Source of the DNA: Benincasa hispida
Lineage: Eukaryota > Streptophyta > Magnoliopsida > Cucurbitales > Cucurbitaceae
Direction: 5' to 3'
Length of the DNA stretch: 64,000 bases
Assembly (NCBI RefSeq): GCF_009727055.1
Contig: NC_052359.1
Span: forward strand, 65,891,975-65,955,974
Made by a program: the position numbers and the translations under genes. How positions within the stretch are numbered: the first letter of the stretch is position 1; each line of letters begins with the position of its first letter. The notes below the pieces were generated by a model. That model was not told where the DNA came from and made no database searches. It saw only the letters and a list, made by a program, of their open reading frames with translations. Shown here one piece after another: positions 32,777 to 46,167 of the stretch.

Positions 32777-34827
32777 AAACACTATAATCTTCCTCATGTA
32801 ACAACACTCACTGTCTACTTCTATGTAAGTCAATATCTTCTCTCTTAAAATTTTCTGTTTATTAGCTAGCTTTTAGAACTCGACGGCCGTGCTATGTTCG
32901 AAGTCTCAACCGCCGTTGTAGTTTTTATGTAGTTTTTCCTAGTAGACCATTTGTATTCCTGCAAATCAATGAATTTCTAGCTACCAAAGCTACATTTGAT
33001 CCTATATCTTGAAAGTCAGTTCTTGGAGATGAATTTACTTGTGGGTTTCTGAGTGAAGAAAATTTCAATAAGGGGCAAAGAGGCATTATCATCCAAATAA
33101 TTGTATTTTTGTATCAAGATGATTGAGAATGATGATGGGAAGAGGAGGACAAGCACATGGCTGCTTTGATAAAAGGCTAGAAAAAGTCATTGATTGATTG
33201 ATATCAAAAGTTTGGGGAAGGAAAGTGAAGTGTTAGGATTACAAAAACTTTATGTTAAAGGGCAAACACAGCTTTTTCTCCTTGTTTTTCTTTTCATTTC
33301 TGTCTTTTATCATTCTCCTTTTAGTTTGGCAAGAAAAAGATGGGGGGAAACTAAAAACTAAAAAGTATCATCAATCTTGCAGGTCAAATAGATTAAAAAT
33401 TCAATTACTAACCCAAAATAGTAATATTACAAAAGTAACATGTTTAATTGATGGTATTTTAGGCATGTCATTTCAGACCTCAAGGTTTGAAAAGTTGAGC
33501 TACGCTCTTATTGACAAAAATGGTTTTAATATGAAAATATTATTTGCCATTAATTTTTTGAGTGGATAAGTGAGATGAAATTAGCTTCTTTTTTTTTTTT
33601 GTATAGATATATTTTTTGTTCTTTGTTTCTCGTGTACCACTTTTCTAGAGAGAAAAAATATATATATTTGATGATCATTTTTAGTTTTATTTTCATGCCC
33701 AAAAAAATTATGTGAATATATTTCTATTTTTAAAAAAATGCTAATAGAACCATTTTTAAAATTAAAACAAGGGGAAAATGAGTCTCGGAGTTTTATGAAA
33801 TAGATGTGTTTGGTTCCTGATACATCGAATTAGCTAAATTAGTCTCTAAATTTTTAATAATAGATTTAAAAGACTATTTAAATTAACAAATTTCTCTGTC
33901 CACATTTTGATCCCAATTCCTATTTGGATCATTGTAGAGATTTCAATTCCTTCGGCGTCAAGAATCTCAACAAATTTCTTCTTTTTTCTCATGGACTTTG
34001 TGTTTGTGTTGTTAGGCTTTTTTAGGGCTCCAATTAGATTTTTATTTTTCTTCTTTCTTTCAAGAAAAGTTAAATATAAATTTAATCTTCAACTTGGTCG
34101 GTAAACCACCTCACCTCAACAAATAAAAAATCTACTTGAACAAATCTGTTAATTTAAACAATTTCGTTAATGAATGGATCTTTTAAACTAATTATTAAAA
34201 AAATTTGGACTAAATTGACTAATTTGAAACTTCAAAAATAAATGTTTTTTACATTAAAAAAGGACCATAAATTAACAAAACAGAGTAAATTAAATATGGT
34301 ATAGAGATTTTGAAGGTAGGTTAAAAATGGGGAAGTTGGTCAATTTTGCTTTTAATCAACAATTATCATGAAGTCTCCATCATTGCTATAATAGGCATAT
34401 GCTTTTACTAAATATTTAAAAGAAATCAATAAGCTGAAAATCATTAGAAGTTGGATTAGGGTTTCTAACAACTGTACCTACACACTAAAAGAAGTCAATC
34501 AACATGCTTTTTCTAAGAAATTTTGAACCAAAATCATTTCAATTCATTTCAACTACCTCCTTATAATATGTACATTTTTGTTTTTTTCACCATATATTCT
34601 CTTTTGAAAAAAAAATATTCAATATTTACTCGTATGTGATGAATTAACGTACCTTAAATTTTGTAACGATTTGGTCCCTATCATGAAATATGTTGTTATG
34701 ATTCAATCGAATTTTTACATATGTAAATTACGTATGTAAATTTGTAAACTAGTTAGAGACCAAATATGTTTATTAAAAAAAACCAAGTTATTGCATAATA
34801 ATAATTGATATTTAAAAAAAAAAGCTT
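32777..34827. other. Intergenic AT-rich sequence
   Basis: It begins with the 3' untranslated region of the glutaredoxin-like gene. Beyond that there are T- and A-rich tracts and fragments such as TTAGTCTCTAAATTTTTAA that resemble dispersed inverted-repeat elements. ORFs here are short and unsupported. Confidence 0.5.
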
Positions 34828-35098
34828 AGACCCACTTTAGTAACCATTTCGTTTTTTGTTTTTGTTTTTGTTTTTTAAAACTAAGCCTATTTTCTACCAT
34901 TTTTTATAATGATTTGTATATTTGTCAAGTACAATGGTTGAATTCTTAACCAAATTCTAAAAACAAAAACAAGTTTTTAAAAGCTACTTTTTTTATTTTT
35001 CAAATTTTGGCTTGATTTTTTAAACTATTGGTAAAACATAGATAACTAAAGAAGAAATTTGGAGATGGAAGTAATGTTTATAGGCTTATTTTTCAAAA
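34828..35098 (+). repeat. MITE-like element, copy 1 (right end degraded)
   Basis: GACCCACTTTAGTAACCATT at the left, then an interior closely similar to 35141-35434 (AAGTACAATGG.TGAATTCTTA, AAAACAAAAACAA.TTTT.AAAGCTAC). The right inverted end is replaced by A-rich sequence up to 35140. Confidence 0.6.
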
Positions 35099-35140
35099 AA
35101 AAAAAAAAACAAAAACAAAAAAAAAACAAAAAAAAAAACT

Positions 35141-35434
35141 AGGACCCTGTTTGATAACCATTTGGTTTATTGTTTTTGTTTTTTAAACTTAAGTCTATTT
35201 CATTCACATTTCTTACAATAATTTGCATCTTTTTTTAAGTACAATGGCTGAATTCTTAGCCAAAATTTAAAAACAAAAACAATTTTTGAAAGCTACCTTT
35301 TTTTAGTTTTCAAAAATTTTATTTGATTTTTTAAACCATGAGTGAAAAGTAGATAAAAAGAAAAAAAAATTGAAGGTGGAAATAATGTTAATATGCTTGA
35401 TTTTAAAAAACAAAATGGTTACCAAACGGGATCT
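35141..35434 (+). mobile_element. MITE with terminal inverted repeats (294 bp), copy 2
   Basis: The left end AGGACCCTGTTTGATAACCA pairs with the right end TGGTTACCAAACGGGATCT (inverted, few mismatches). The element has no coding capacity. It lies directly after copy 1 in the same orientation. A more decayed relative spans about 55107-55370. A target duplication is not clear. Confidence 0.7.
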
Positions 35435-37137
35435 AAATGAAACGGGACCTTAATTTTTAAAGTACAAGACTAAATTGTTACGATCATGAAAATCGAAACT
35501 TTTTTAAAACCAAAAAAGTACTCTGAGGTGCTTTCAATGTTATATAACGATATTATAACTAATTTTTTGTAACATTTTTTAGTTTGATCGATGTTTTTCA
35601 CTTAGTGAGTTTGAGGAGATTTTCACAATCAATCACAATTCTTAATCTTTATTACAATTTAGGAATGACCTTCCCAACCCCTAAAATGAAAATTCAAATG
35701 AAAGGAGCAAAAAAAAAAAAGCATCCACTTGAACCCTACAAACAAGGACAAGAATCCTATGCAATTAAACTAAAATCATGGCATGTTTAGTGGTATGGTT
35801 GACATTCAAAAGCTTTAAAAGTTTCCCTTTGATTGAAAGTAATAAACTGATTTCCCTTCAGTTTTAATCAAAGAAAAGTTTTTTCTTTTGACCATAAAAT
35901 TAATGCCTTCTCTAATTATTATATGCTTTAGGTTATTTTCATTTTCATCCCTTTTTCTTCCTCCAATTATTTTTTTCTTTTCATTAAAAATACCCCCTTT
36001 CTTTTATTTTTTTTTCATTAAATTTCCTATTTGGTGTCATGTGGTTTTAAAATTATTAAAATCACTTTAAAACACGTTTTTAATCACTCAAAATTTATTT
36101 AATATTAAATTTTATACTTTTAGATGCAATTTTCACATCATCAAAATTAATTTTAAAGGATTAAAAACATGTTTCATGATAAGTGTCTAACACAAGCTTA
36201 ATTCAACAAATCTTCTAATGTTATCTTCCAGATGAATACCTACATAAATAAATACTAGAAGTAAAGTATGAACAATTGAGAAATCATTTGTTTAGTTTCG
36301 ACCTTCATTTTTCTCATAGACCATCTTCTGAAATAAATATAGTCAAATTTACTTTCAAGATCATAAAACAGAGTATGTGATTGCACATACACAATAATCC
36401 TAACTGTTCTATAAAATTGTTCTGAACACAAAAAATAGAGAACTAATTGGAAACTGCTGCCATATACTATCTCCCACCATGATTCCTTGTTATTTGGATA
36501 TGGTATAATAATTGTAGTGAGAGAACAATATAACTAAAACAAGTGGGAGAGCTTAACTGGCTAAAGATACTTTCATGATGGCACTAGGCAAGAACCCAAC
36601 AACAACTCAACATAGCCTTCCCACCAGCCTTTACCAGCTCTGCTGATAGGATACCATAAATGATAATGGAGCAACAAATAATTGTGATAAACTCTTATGA
36701 ACCACAAATCAACAACAAAACATTTCATCCTCAACCACATCAGACCTGGAATTGAAACCAGAAAAGCACCAGAAGAGAGGGAGGGTCTGTTGAAATTTAT
36801 AGCAAAAGTCAGAGAAGATAGCAGAAACGAGAGAGTTGATGAAATAATTCACAGGAATGACTACTCATTTATGTCCAAAAGTAAGGTCCATATCCATGAA
36901 AGATGATTAGACAAATCAAAAGGGAGATTAGACACCAAAAAGCAAGCAAAAAACACACAGACAGTTGCCTCTTAACATGCTGCTGCTGCTGCATACTATA
37001 CTATAGTGCATCTCCATTCCCCCTTCTAATGCAACTGGAAAGCCTTCTCTATAAACTTCTCTTTGTTAAGCTTTCAGTCACTTGGAAATATAAAAAACTA
37101 GTTAGATTAACCAAGCATCCTACGATTTACATTAAAC
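35435..37137. other. Intergenic region and 3' untranslated region of the NT-C2 gene
   Basis: The right part (roughly 36650-37137) is less AT-rich and should hold the 3' untranslated region of the minus-strand gene. The rest has no recognised feature. Confidence 0.45.
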
Positions 37138-40100
37138 CTATGTAGATGTAGCAGCAATGTCTGCTAGTGTGGTGTCGGGACTTTGTGGTGTGGCTTTTGG
37201 ATCTTCTGGCGCCTGAGAGTCAGGGGAAGGTTGCAAAATCTGGGTGTAGTGTAATTCAATCTGTAAACGGTGGTGAATCGGGGTTGATGCCATTAGACCC
37301 TTCTTGATATCGGCTTGTAGTTCCCGAATTGGGATAGCAGCCAAGAAGCTCTTGATGTATTCTTTGCAGGATTCCTTCCCACGGCACAAGATTTCGTCTT
37401 TCTCCTTCATTGGTTCTTCAGGCTGTGAGGTTATGTGTGCCAGTGTCAAACTCTCTTCCTTTCCGCTGGCCTCAACTACTGCTGCAACAGTCGGCTGATC
37501 ATTGGATGTCTTTTCACCCGCTGACTGGCTAGTCTCGGGCATTTTACAGATTGTAGTGTTGTTGTCAAATTTCAAGATGTAGGCCTGATTGCATCCTTCA
37601 TAAAGCCTCTCCCCTAAAGTGTCGATGATGTAGTACGCGTCAGATTCGACCTTAAGAATAAAAAAATGGTCATTCCAACTGACAACATAAACTTGTGGTT
37701 CATTGTCATCCGGACATTCTGACCCAGTACGGCTAATCTCATCCCACATGTTATCAAAAGACATTGCACCATGCAAAAATTCAAACCTCGCCTCATTTAT
37801 GCCTTCTGGGTGGAAAAACCCAATAAAAGACTTCCTTGGAACCACCGAAAGGGGTCGAATTTTGGCTTGAATGACAGTTTCTAAATCAAAATGCTTGTCA
37901 GGAAATTTTTCCCGATATATATTATTTTCACAGAGTTTCCTCCACTCTAACGAGCCATCCCTGATCAAACTATCAAATTGAGATTTTATAGGCATGAGAT
38001 TTTGGCTGTTGTGAAACCAATCGGCAATAACAGCTACAAGAGCAGTGCATGCACTTTCACCAGCTGCCCGCTCACTACGTTGATCAATAGAAGCAAAGAA
38101 GACCTGTGTTTGTAGCTTCATATGTCCATCACGACTTACAATTTCTTTTTGCTCCCAAGTGCCAATTGCAAAATTGTCATCCCCAAATTCAGAAACTGAT
38201 GATCCATTTGCACTTGAATCCTCTTCGGTTTTTTGCCACTGCAATAACCAACTTAACTTAGCAAGGATTGTATAAATGGAACAGATTGTCAAGATATTTA
38301 CTAAAAGATTGGTGTACATTGTTAAAGATAATTAGGGTTTATTCTAAATTATTATTTTCCTGTATTTTTTCCTTTCCTGCATTTTTTTCCTTTTATGTTT
38401 CTTTCCATAATTAGGGTCTCTTGGTGTCTGTTTATTCTCTATTTTCATTGTATTGAACTCAAGCAAATTATTCAAGAATAATATATACAAAATTAACATA
38501 CATTCCTCAATATCGCTAACTGAAATGACAAGTAATTTTTATATGATTTCAGAAATCTTACCCCAATTCCAAGAGATTCATCAGAGCTGAGTTGCCTTCG
38601 ATCATGATCAATGTCATCACCACCTTCTTCGCCATAGGCCTTCTTCAACAATGGCTCTCCTTTTGCCTTGGGAGATCTAAAACTTAGTTTTCTCTTCCTC
38701 CACGGCAACAGACCACGCTTTGAACTCTGTGGCAAAGGTTGCTCAGAGGCTGATGCAGTTGAATCCTCCATGCTCGAGCAGCCCACATCTGATTTTCGAT
38801 TACTATAGTAAACTAAATTTTCGTCATCACCGTTGATCTTCATATCAGAGTAATACGATCCTCCAGCATAATTCGCATAGGCCAGAGTGCCATAACTAAA
38901 GGACTTCCTAATGTTAGTATCCTCCTTCCCTTCATCTGTTTCCCCTTCCTCAATGTCATCAAAGGAATCAGAGTCAAATGGGTAGCAAGACTCACCATCC
39001 TCACTCTTGGCAGAGCACCTGCCCTCACTTCCCTCTTCTTCATGGCAAGCTTCTTTTTTTGCCTTTCGGGTTGACACAAACTCCGTGAAAATTTTTACTT
39101 TCCTGAGGCCAGCTTTAAGAGCAGAGAGCTCATCTTTTTCTGCTGGGACATTTTCTCCTGGCCAGGGTGGAGATGGAGCTGGTGCTATTGATCTTTGTAC
39201 AGGTTGTGATACAACTTGAGCAGTTCTTAGCTCCAATAAGTTCAACGATATCTGCACAATTCAGGAACCGTAAGAAAAAAGTATGCAAGATTATAACAAT
39301 TTGAGTGATGGAAAAATAAATTCAAATATTTTGAGGAAACGGGAAGATACGGACCCAGAGAACGTGGCTGGCCTCGGTAGCATTTGTAGATGGATTGAGG
39401 GGTATCTTCAATTCAAGCTCTTTTTGTTCAGCCACAGAAACATATTCAGACAGATTAAGAGATGCTGAGCCAACAACCTGAACTTTGTTTTTTGATCCTT
39501 GATTTAAGCCCTGGGTAGAAAGGGAAAGAAAATAAATATTCAGGTTCACTATCGATCATTACCAATAATTTCTCACGGCAAAGATAAAGAATGGGAATAC
39601 ATCAAGTTCATCCATGTAAATCTGATGTCAAGAACAAAATCAAACAACAGTCATGTGAAAGCATATAATCTAATAAAAAAGAAAAATTAGCATCCATCAG
39701 ATGCTAACAAATCTGTTAGAAACCCACTATTTGCCTTGACAAGATTTTCAACATAAAACATTCAAAAGAATACAAAGAACAAAATTCAGAAAACCCACAA
39801 AATCAAAAAGCTACAAAAGTCAACTCCCTTAAATGAATTCAACTGCCCAGAAGAAAGGGCCAAATCTTTATCTCAGACTCTCAGCTACAGTTTCTTCAAA
39901 GACCATACTAAAGATTAAAATTCATCACCAAAGAACTGAGAGGCCCAGATTCAAAAAAATTAGGAAAAACAAAAATATGACAACTCACAAACTATCTGAA
40001 TTAGAGAAATATCATCCATTACTGTTTCCATTCCAGTACAAATCTTAAGGAAGAAAATACCCAAAAAGTGAATATTATAATCACAAGAAAAACAAAAAAC

Positions 40101-40595
40101 CAGTTTCATAGGAAAAGCTAAAAGATGTTCCTGCTTCAATCCAAACATCGAGGATGAACAGTTAAAATCCAGGAAAACCCAGTATTGTAAACCACAAAAA
40201 GTACCCAAAGATTCAATCGAGGAACAAAATACAACAAAAAGACACAAAATTAAACTCACATTGAAGGCAGAGAAAACGATCTCCCATGGATGAAACACAT
40301 TCTCCTTGTAAGCAGAGAGAGTACAAACGCTTTGAAACTCCTCATCCCACTGAGTAACCCCGTTCTGATCCAACCCATCGGCCTCCTTCGTGTAATTTCT
40401 CTTCACAGCCGTTCTCCTCAATGGGCTCAAAGCCATTTTCGGACCCTTCCATTTGACCTCGACCGTCAATTTATCGACCCCCTTGCCATCTCGAGGCGGA
40501 TCAAGCCCTTCGAGCCTCTTCACCACCAGCCTAACCTCATACTTCCTCGAAACAAGCGGCGGCCAGGGCCGCCACTTCATCATCTTCACCACCAT
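37138..40595 (-). CDS. NT-C2 (EEIG1/EHBP1 N-terminal) domain protein, four exons, 760 residues
   Basis: Minus-strand exons 40595-40260, 39510-39355, 39251-38562 and 38238-37138 join in phase 0 with GT/AG borders and give 760 residues, close to plant relatives such as At5g04860. Residues 1-170 form the NT-C2 domain (KYEVRLVVKRLEGL, KLTVEVKWKGPK, WDEEFQSVC, PWEIVFSAFN, VVGSASLNLSEY, ISLNLLELR), a C2-like fold thought to bind membranes or protein partners. Residues 210-390 are acidic, Ser-rich and probably disordered, with a basic patch RKRKLSFRSPKAK near 355. Residues 425-620 are a conserved plant C-terminal domain containing ESACTALVAVIADWF, SWNDHFFILKV and YYIIDTLGE. Residues 620-760 are low complexity. 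The molecular role is not established. Intron 3 contains a small solo LTR. The 5' leader upstream of 40595 is purine-rich on the plus strand. Confidence 0.9.
38320..38498 (+). mobile_element. Very short solo LTR (179 bp) in intron 3 of the NT-C2 gene
   Basis: It starts TGTTAAAGATAATTAGGG and ends AAATTAACA, so it has TG...CA ends with the inverted termini TGTTA/TAACA. The flanks are TACAT on both sides (38315-38319 and 38499-38503), a perfect 5-bp duplication. Length and ends fit a TRIM/SMART-like or very short Copia LTR. Orientation is judged from the TTGTATTGAACTCAAGC-type block near its 3' end. Confidence 0.82.
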
Positions 40596-43500
40596 CGCTT
40601 AATGCACGAAGAAATCAAACGAAAAAGAACAAAAGAACCTGACTCTATTGAACCCCAACAGAAAATAAAGAAACAACAAAAGGGGGCTCAGAAAATTGGA
40701 AGAAAAATCAGCCCCAAGGTCCTGCAAGATCTTCGAAGAAACAGTTAGCGAAATCCCAGGTCGATTAAACGAAAATTGGGCAAAAAAAACTTGTGGGTTT
40801 GTGATGTTAGGAAGAAAGGGAAAAGAAATTGAGAGAAAGAAAGACGAAGAAGAATATGCCGTTGGCTTTCGCTTTGGCTTTGAGATGAAAATTAGAGAGA
40901 CAGAGACAAAGGTAGGGAAGAAGGGCAGTGGAAGTCATTTTATGGAGAAAAAGAGAGGAACAGAGAAATTGTTTGGATATGTTTTTTTTTTATTTAAAAA
41001 AATTACAAAATTCACCATTTTTTTATTATTTTTTTCCTTTTTATTTATTTGAGGAAAAAATAAATCACCATTTTGACTGTTTGAATTTTTTGTGAATAAG
41101 GTGCTTGTTTCATTTTGGTAAAAATCTTATCTTGTTCTTGTGGGTAGATATCTATAGCTATGTAGATAAATATTGGTTTATATTTTTCTTCATTTTTTTA
41201 CCAAATAAATTAATTTCATTTTGTTATGGGTAGATGTCTAGGTTGACAATCATCTATTTTGGTCCTTACCATGTATAATTTATTGTTTTGGTCTTTCTTT
41301 GAAAATAAAATGGTTAACTTTTTCAAAAAAAGAAACAAATAGTCTTCATTAACCTTCTTTGTACAAACTTTTAAAATGCATCAATATTGTGTATTTTCTT
41401 GAAAGAAAATTTTTATTACTATTTTGAAAAAAAAAACTTTTTTTTTTTGGCCAACTAAAATTAAAAAAAATNCTATGGACGGAAGACTTATTAATCAATA
41501 ACTTTAGGGTTCTTTCGAATATTACCATTCAAATCAAGAATGAAGATCCAAATATAATCTATAAAGAAATTGCTCATAGATACTAATCCACATTTGTAAA
41601 GTAATATTCTAAAGAGAAAAAGGTTTTATATTTCTTAAAGAATTTAGACCGAAAAAAGCTAAAATTTTTACCAGTAAAAAAATGTCAAAACTATTTATAA
41701 AAATAGTAAAAAAAAAACACACAAGGATAGATAAGGATGGATTTTATCTATCACATGTAATGAATGATAACTCAATGATTAAATTTGGTTGTTTTGTGTA
41801 AATAGTTTCCCTTATTTTTTTACATTTTTGAAAACTCTTCTTAAAAAAATATAAATTAATAAATAAAATTGATCCATAAAATTTCTTAACGTGAAGCTAA
41901 ACATAGCTCGATTGAAATAATAATTTGTTAAAAATGTCATATCTCAATTGTAAAAATAAAATAAAATAATTACCGGTTTGAGTGGTTTCCGGTTAGATTG
42001 GTATATATGGGGGGAGGGGATTTATTTGGGATAAGAGGTATCTTTCTTAATCTTAACCAACGGCGTAGTAATGAGATGGTTGACTTGTTCCTCTTCTTTT
42101 TTTTTTCCCTTTTCTTTTTTCTTTTTTTAATCTTATTGAAAATTTTTAACTAAGTATTTATGATAATATGATGGTGTTTAAATCTTTCTTTTTAATGAAA
42201 TATATATTTCTTTCTTTCTTTCTTTCTTTTTAACGCAAAGAAAAGCCTCCATTAAGTAGGCACGAAAAAAAAATCGATATTAATGACCTCACGAATCGAG
42301 TAGAGAGAAATAGGACGTGTTTGGTAAGCAATGTGAAAATAGAAACTTGGAAATAAGAGATTCAATGAAAATAAAGAGGTGTATTTCATGTTTTCAATTA
42401 TACAGATTCAAAAATTAATTTCAATTTAAACAAATTTTCAAAATGTGATTGAATATATGTTTAGTTATTCACCAAATATTAGGTTGAATATAGACAATTG
42501 CTAATTAATTTATGAATTTGTTTTATGTTAACATTTATATATAATTTTTATTTTGTAATATCATAACAAAAATAATTGAGTTTATAACCTAAAATAGTAT
42601 AATTACTATTATTTTTATCGTTTTTAATATGTTTCTATATTTTAAAATTTTGAATTCAAATTCTGGATACACTAAAAACATAAAAAAGTTATTTTCAGAA
42701 TTTACACTATTTGAATCGCAAAATCTGAAAACATAATCGAAACTCCAACCAAACACATATTTGTTGAACTTTCTGAATTTGAAAACATAAAACATAATAT
42801 GAGTTGCATACCAATCAAGCTCATTAGATACCTAACTTATTCTTAAATTTTTCGAATTGGAAGAAACATAAAGAAAAAAATTGAAATACTGATAGCGTGA
42901 TAGATAACACGACGAACAACTTGATTTCTAACAGAATGGCAAAAGGAGAAAGAGACAACTCTCAAAAACCTTACCACATATAATCAACTAATTGAATTTA
43001 AAACTTCATGTGACTATGTTTGGATACTTTAAACAAATTTTTAGGTTAAATTGTTTGGTTTCCATTGTTTTAGAATTGGTTCAATTTTAGTCGTATTTCT
43101 AAATGTACGTAAATATTTAATTTAGTCCTTCAACATTAATTTACATTGAACTTGATTAGATAATAGTAATAATAATGTTCATATATATATTCCCAAATTG
43201 ATTGGAAAATGATTCATGTGAAACGTTTTCTTAAGAAAAATCAACAAAGATTTATCAGAAGTAAATGAACTAAAATAATCAAGTTCGAGTAAAATATCTG
43301 CTCAAAACGAATTGAGGTTTGGAAATTAGTTTTGAAAATGTAAGGATAAAAAAGGTAGTATGTAAAATATATCGAGGATCGAATTAGTTGAGTGCTTTTT
43401 AAAATGGTGTTTGCTTTAATAACATTTTCTCAATATAATTTAACCAAATTTAAAAAAACATAGATAATACCAATTTCTTTAAGAACCCATTTGGATTGAT

Positions 43501-45596
43501 GTGAGAAAAAAAACATTTTTCAGAAAATTTGTTTTTACTTAAATACTTTTGACAAAAATGATTGAAAATATACTTAAAATAACTTTTGAGTGGTTACCAC
43601 ACTTCAATTTTTTAAATGACTTGTTTTTTGAATTAAACACTTGAAAATACATTTCAAACATATCTTAAATCTTATTGAGTAACAATTTTGTTTTGAAATT
43701 TATGGTTTTTTTGTCTCGGTTTTTAAATTACGGTTTTCAGTTAAATAAACACTTAAAAATATTGCTTCCACTCATAAATTTCTATATGTTCTCTTTTACT
43801 TTTCACTAATATTAAAAAAAAAAAAATCAAACCTAATTTGATAAAGGTGAAAACCATAATCAAGAATTTGAGAGGTAACAAACCTAGTTTGACACAGGAG
43901 TCCTCTACTACACTTTCAAGTTCTCTAAAGTTGATTTCTAATCTCCCCCAAAATTTATTGATTAAAAAAATCCATAATTTTGACAAATTTGTCCCTCCAC
44001 CATTTTTATAAAAGGGTTGTTAATTTTGTTAGGAAAAAAGAAACTGTAGTCATTGGATGCCATAAATCATCCCTTTGAACTTAGGGTTTATTTATTTATT
44101 TATTTAAAATATCTGTTTTTGTGTGTTCCAATGTCAAATGAATTTAGGTGGGTGTATTGTGTTTCATGTCTCTTGCTGCCTCATTCAAATGGTTGGTTTT
44201 CCTTTCTGAGTCAGCAATTGGGTAAAAATAAAATAAAAATAGAAATTATTAAATATTAAGTCCTTCTTGTTTGTCTATTAATAATAATAATATTTTTTTA
44301 TTCTGGTTTTTGAGGGAATTTTGCAAAGTTTAGTGGGGTATATGTGGAAATATTTTGACTGCACACGTGCGGGACATGTAATAGCACGTGAGTATTCGTT
44401 CAAAAGGAATGGTTTGGAATCAAAGAAGACTTTTCAAAAGTGTTTTGCCTCTTCCTTCCTTCCCATGTGGGACTACTCTTTGCCCTTATTGCCCTTTGAG
44501 CTTTTTACAGCTTGGCTTTTTCTTTTTTCCCTTTTCCTTTTTTGAGTGCCTTCAAAGTTGAGCAAGTTATAATATTTCCTCAATCCAAAATTATCGTGCT
44601 CGGTACAATTTTGTGAAAATAATAATATAATAATTTAGAGAGAAAAAAAAAACTCAATTGGTGAAATAGAAATGGTTGTGAAGTGGTGATTTGCTTCACA
44701 AATTTTGAAATTTGAGGATTAAAATGTATAAAGTTATACTAAATTTGTTTAGACTTTTCAAAAGTTTTGGATCTAGCTTCTTAACTATAGGGAGAGATCG
44801 GACAATATGATGATATACACTTGTAATGTCAGAGAAGAGACAGTTGATTCTTCGAACATTTTCTGTTGGATTCTAATGGGATGAAGGATGAAAATAGGAA
44901 TTCGAAAGAACGTAGAGAGATGGTCGAGCAAGAAGCGGGCAGGCATAGGTAGCCGACAGCAGCAATCGACCATCGATTTCATAATTTAGATTTAGTTTAA
45001 TTTTTTTTTTTTTTAGTATCATCATTCCAATTCGTAAGATTATTAATCAATTTCAGCATAATTTAATGGGTAAGATATCAATTATTATTTTATAATTAAT
45101 GGATAAAGTATCAATTATCATTTATCTACAAATTTTGTTGTTGTTGTTGTTTTTTACATAAAATATGCAAAGAAAAGTGATGGTATACTTATTTTGAAAA
45201 AAAACCATCCTAAAAGTGACATATTTCGAAAAACAATAAGATGTATTTTCCATTGTTTTAAAATTTTGTTTTCATAATTTAGAAAACACAGGATATAACC
45301 TTTAAAAAAAGTTTTAATTAGATAAATCACACTTCATTATTAATTATTTTCAATTGTTTTTCTCTTAACAAATATATTTTACCAAACACTTATCAATCTT
45401 TTTACATTTTCAAATTCACAAGCAAATACCATTTTCAAATTCTGAATTTGAATTTGAGTTTAAAGTTTATGTTTTCAGATATGGTAAAAATAAGAAAATT
45501 GTTATAGTTTTCTATAAACTTCTCTATTTTCAATAATAAATTTTTAGATCACAAACTAAATAAGATCTAAGTTTTATCTTTTTTTTTAAAGAAAAA
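40596..45596. other. 5' leader/promoter of the NT-C2 gene, then AT-rich intergenic sequence
   Basis: The first ~350 bp (40596-40970) are purine-rich and must include the promoter and leader of the minus-strand gene. Beyond this lie only AT-rich DNA, one ambiguous base (N at 41472), a (CTTT)n tract near 42210 and degenerate inverted-repeat elements (for example 42311-42757, with GTGTTTGGT-type ends). Two CACGTG G-boxes near 44364 and 44385 have no gene beside them. ORFs are short and unsupported. Confidence 0.5.
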
Positions 45597-45864
45597 TACT
45601 ATTATAGTCTTCATACTTTAAAGTTTGTTCAATTTTAGTCCTTATACTTTCAGTTGTCCACTTGTAGTTCATATACTTTTAATGAATATTAAATTTAATC
45701 TCAGTTAATTTTAATAAATATTGGTTAACTACCAATAATAGATTTCATGTAAATAATTACAATACGTGAATACGTTTTTAAAATTTATAATAAAAATTTA
45801 ATAGAACCATTTTTTAGAAAAATCAACAATAATAAACTAGAGCTAAACCAAACATAGTTCAATT

Positions 45865-46124
45865 TAGCGGTGTACACAAGATCACCAAACCAATTCGATT
45901 GGCTGAAATCGACCGTTTTGAGGGCAGTCGGCCAAAATTTTAATGTAGTTGGTCGGTTGTCGGTTTCTTGTAGTAATTTTTCATCGGTCGGTTGGTCGAT
46001 TTCATAAAATCTAACAAAGTCGACTGACCGACCGAAATATAACTTTAAATTATGCTTTATTATCACTATTATTAAAAATAGCCCATCCCATTCTACCATT
46101 TGTCCCTTTTCACAAGCATAACAC

Positions 46125-46167
<43 letters not shown>

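Noticed and set aside
42311..42757. A MITE with GTGTTTGGT-type ends
   Set aside because: Only about 10 bp of the ends pair convincingly, so boundaries are not supported strongly enough for a separate feature.
44321..44545. A 74-codon ORF
   Set aside because: There is no recognisable domain, splice context or neighbouring exon; it is compatible with chance.
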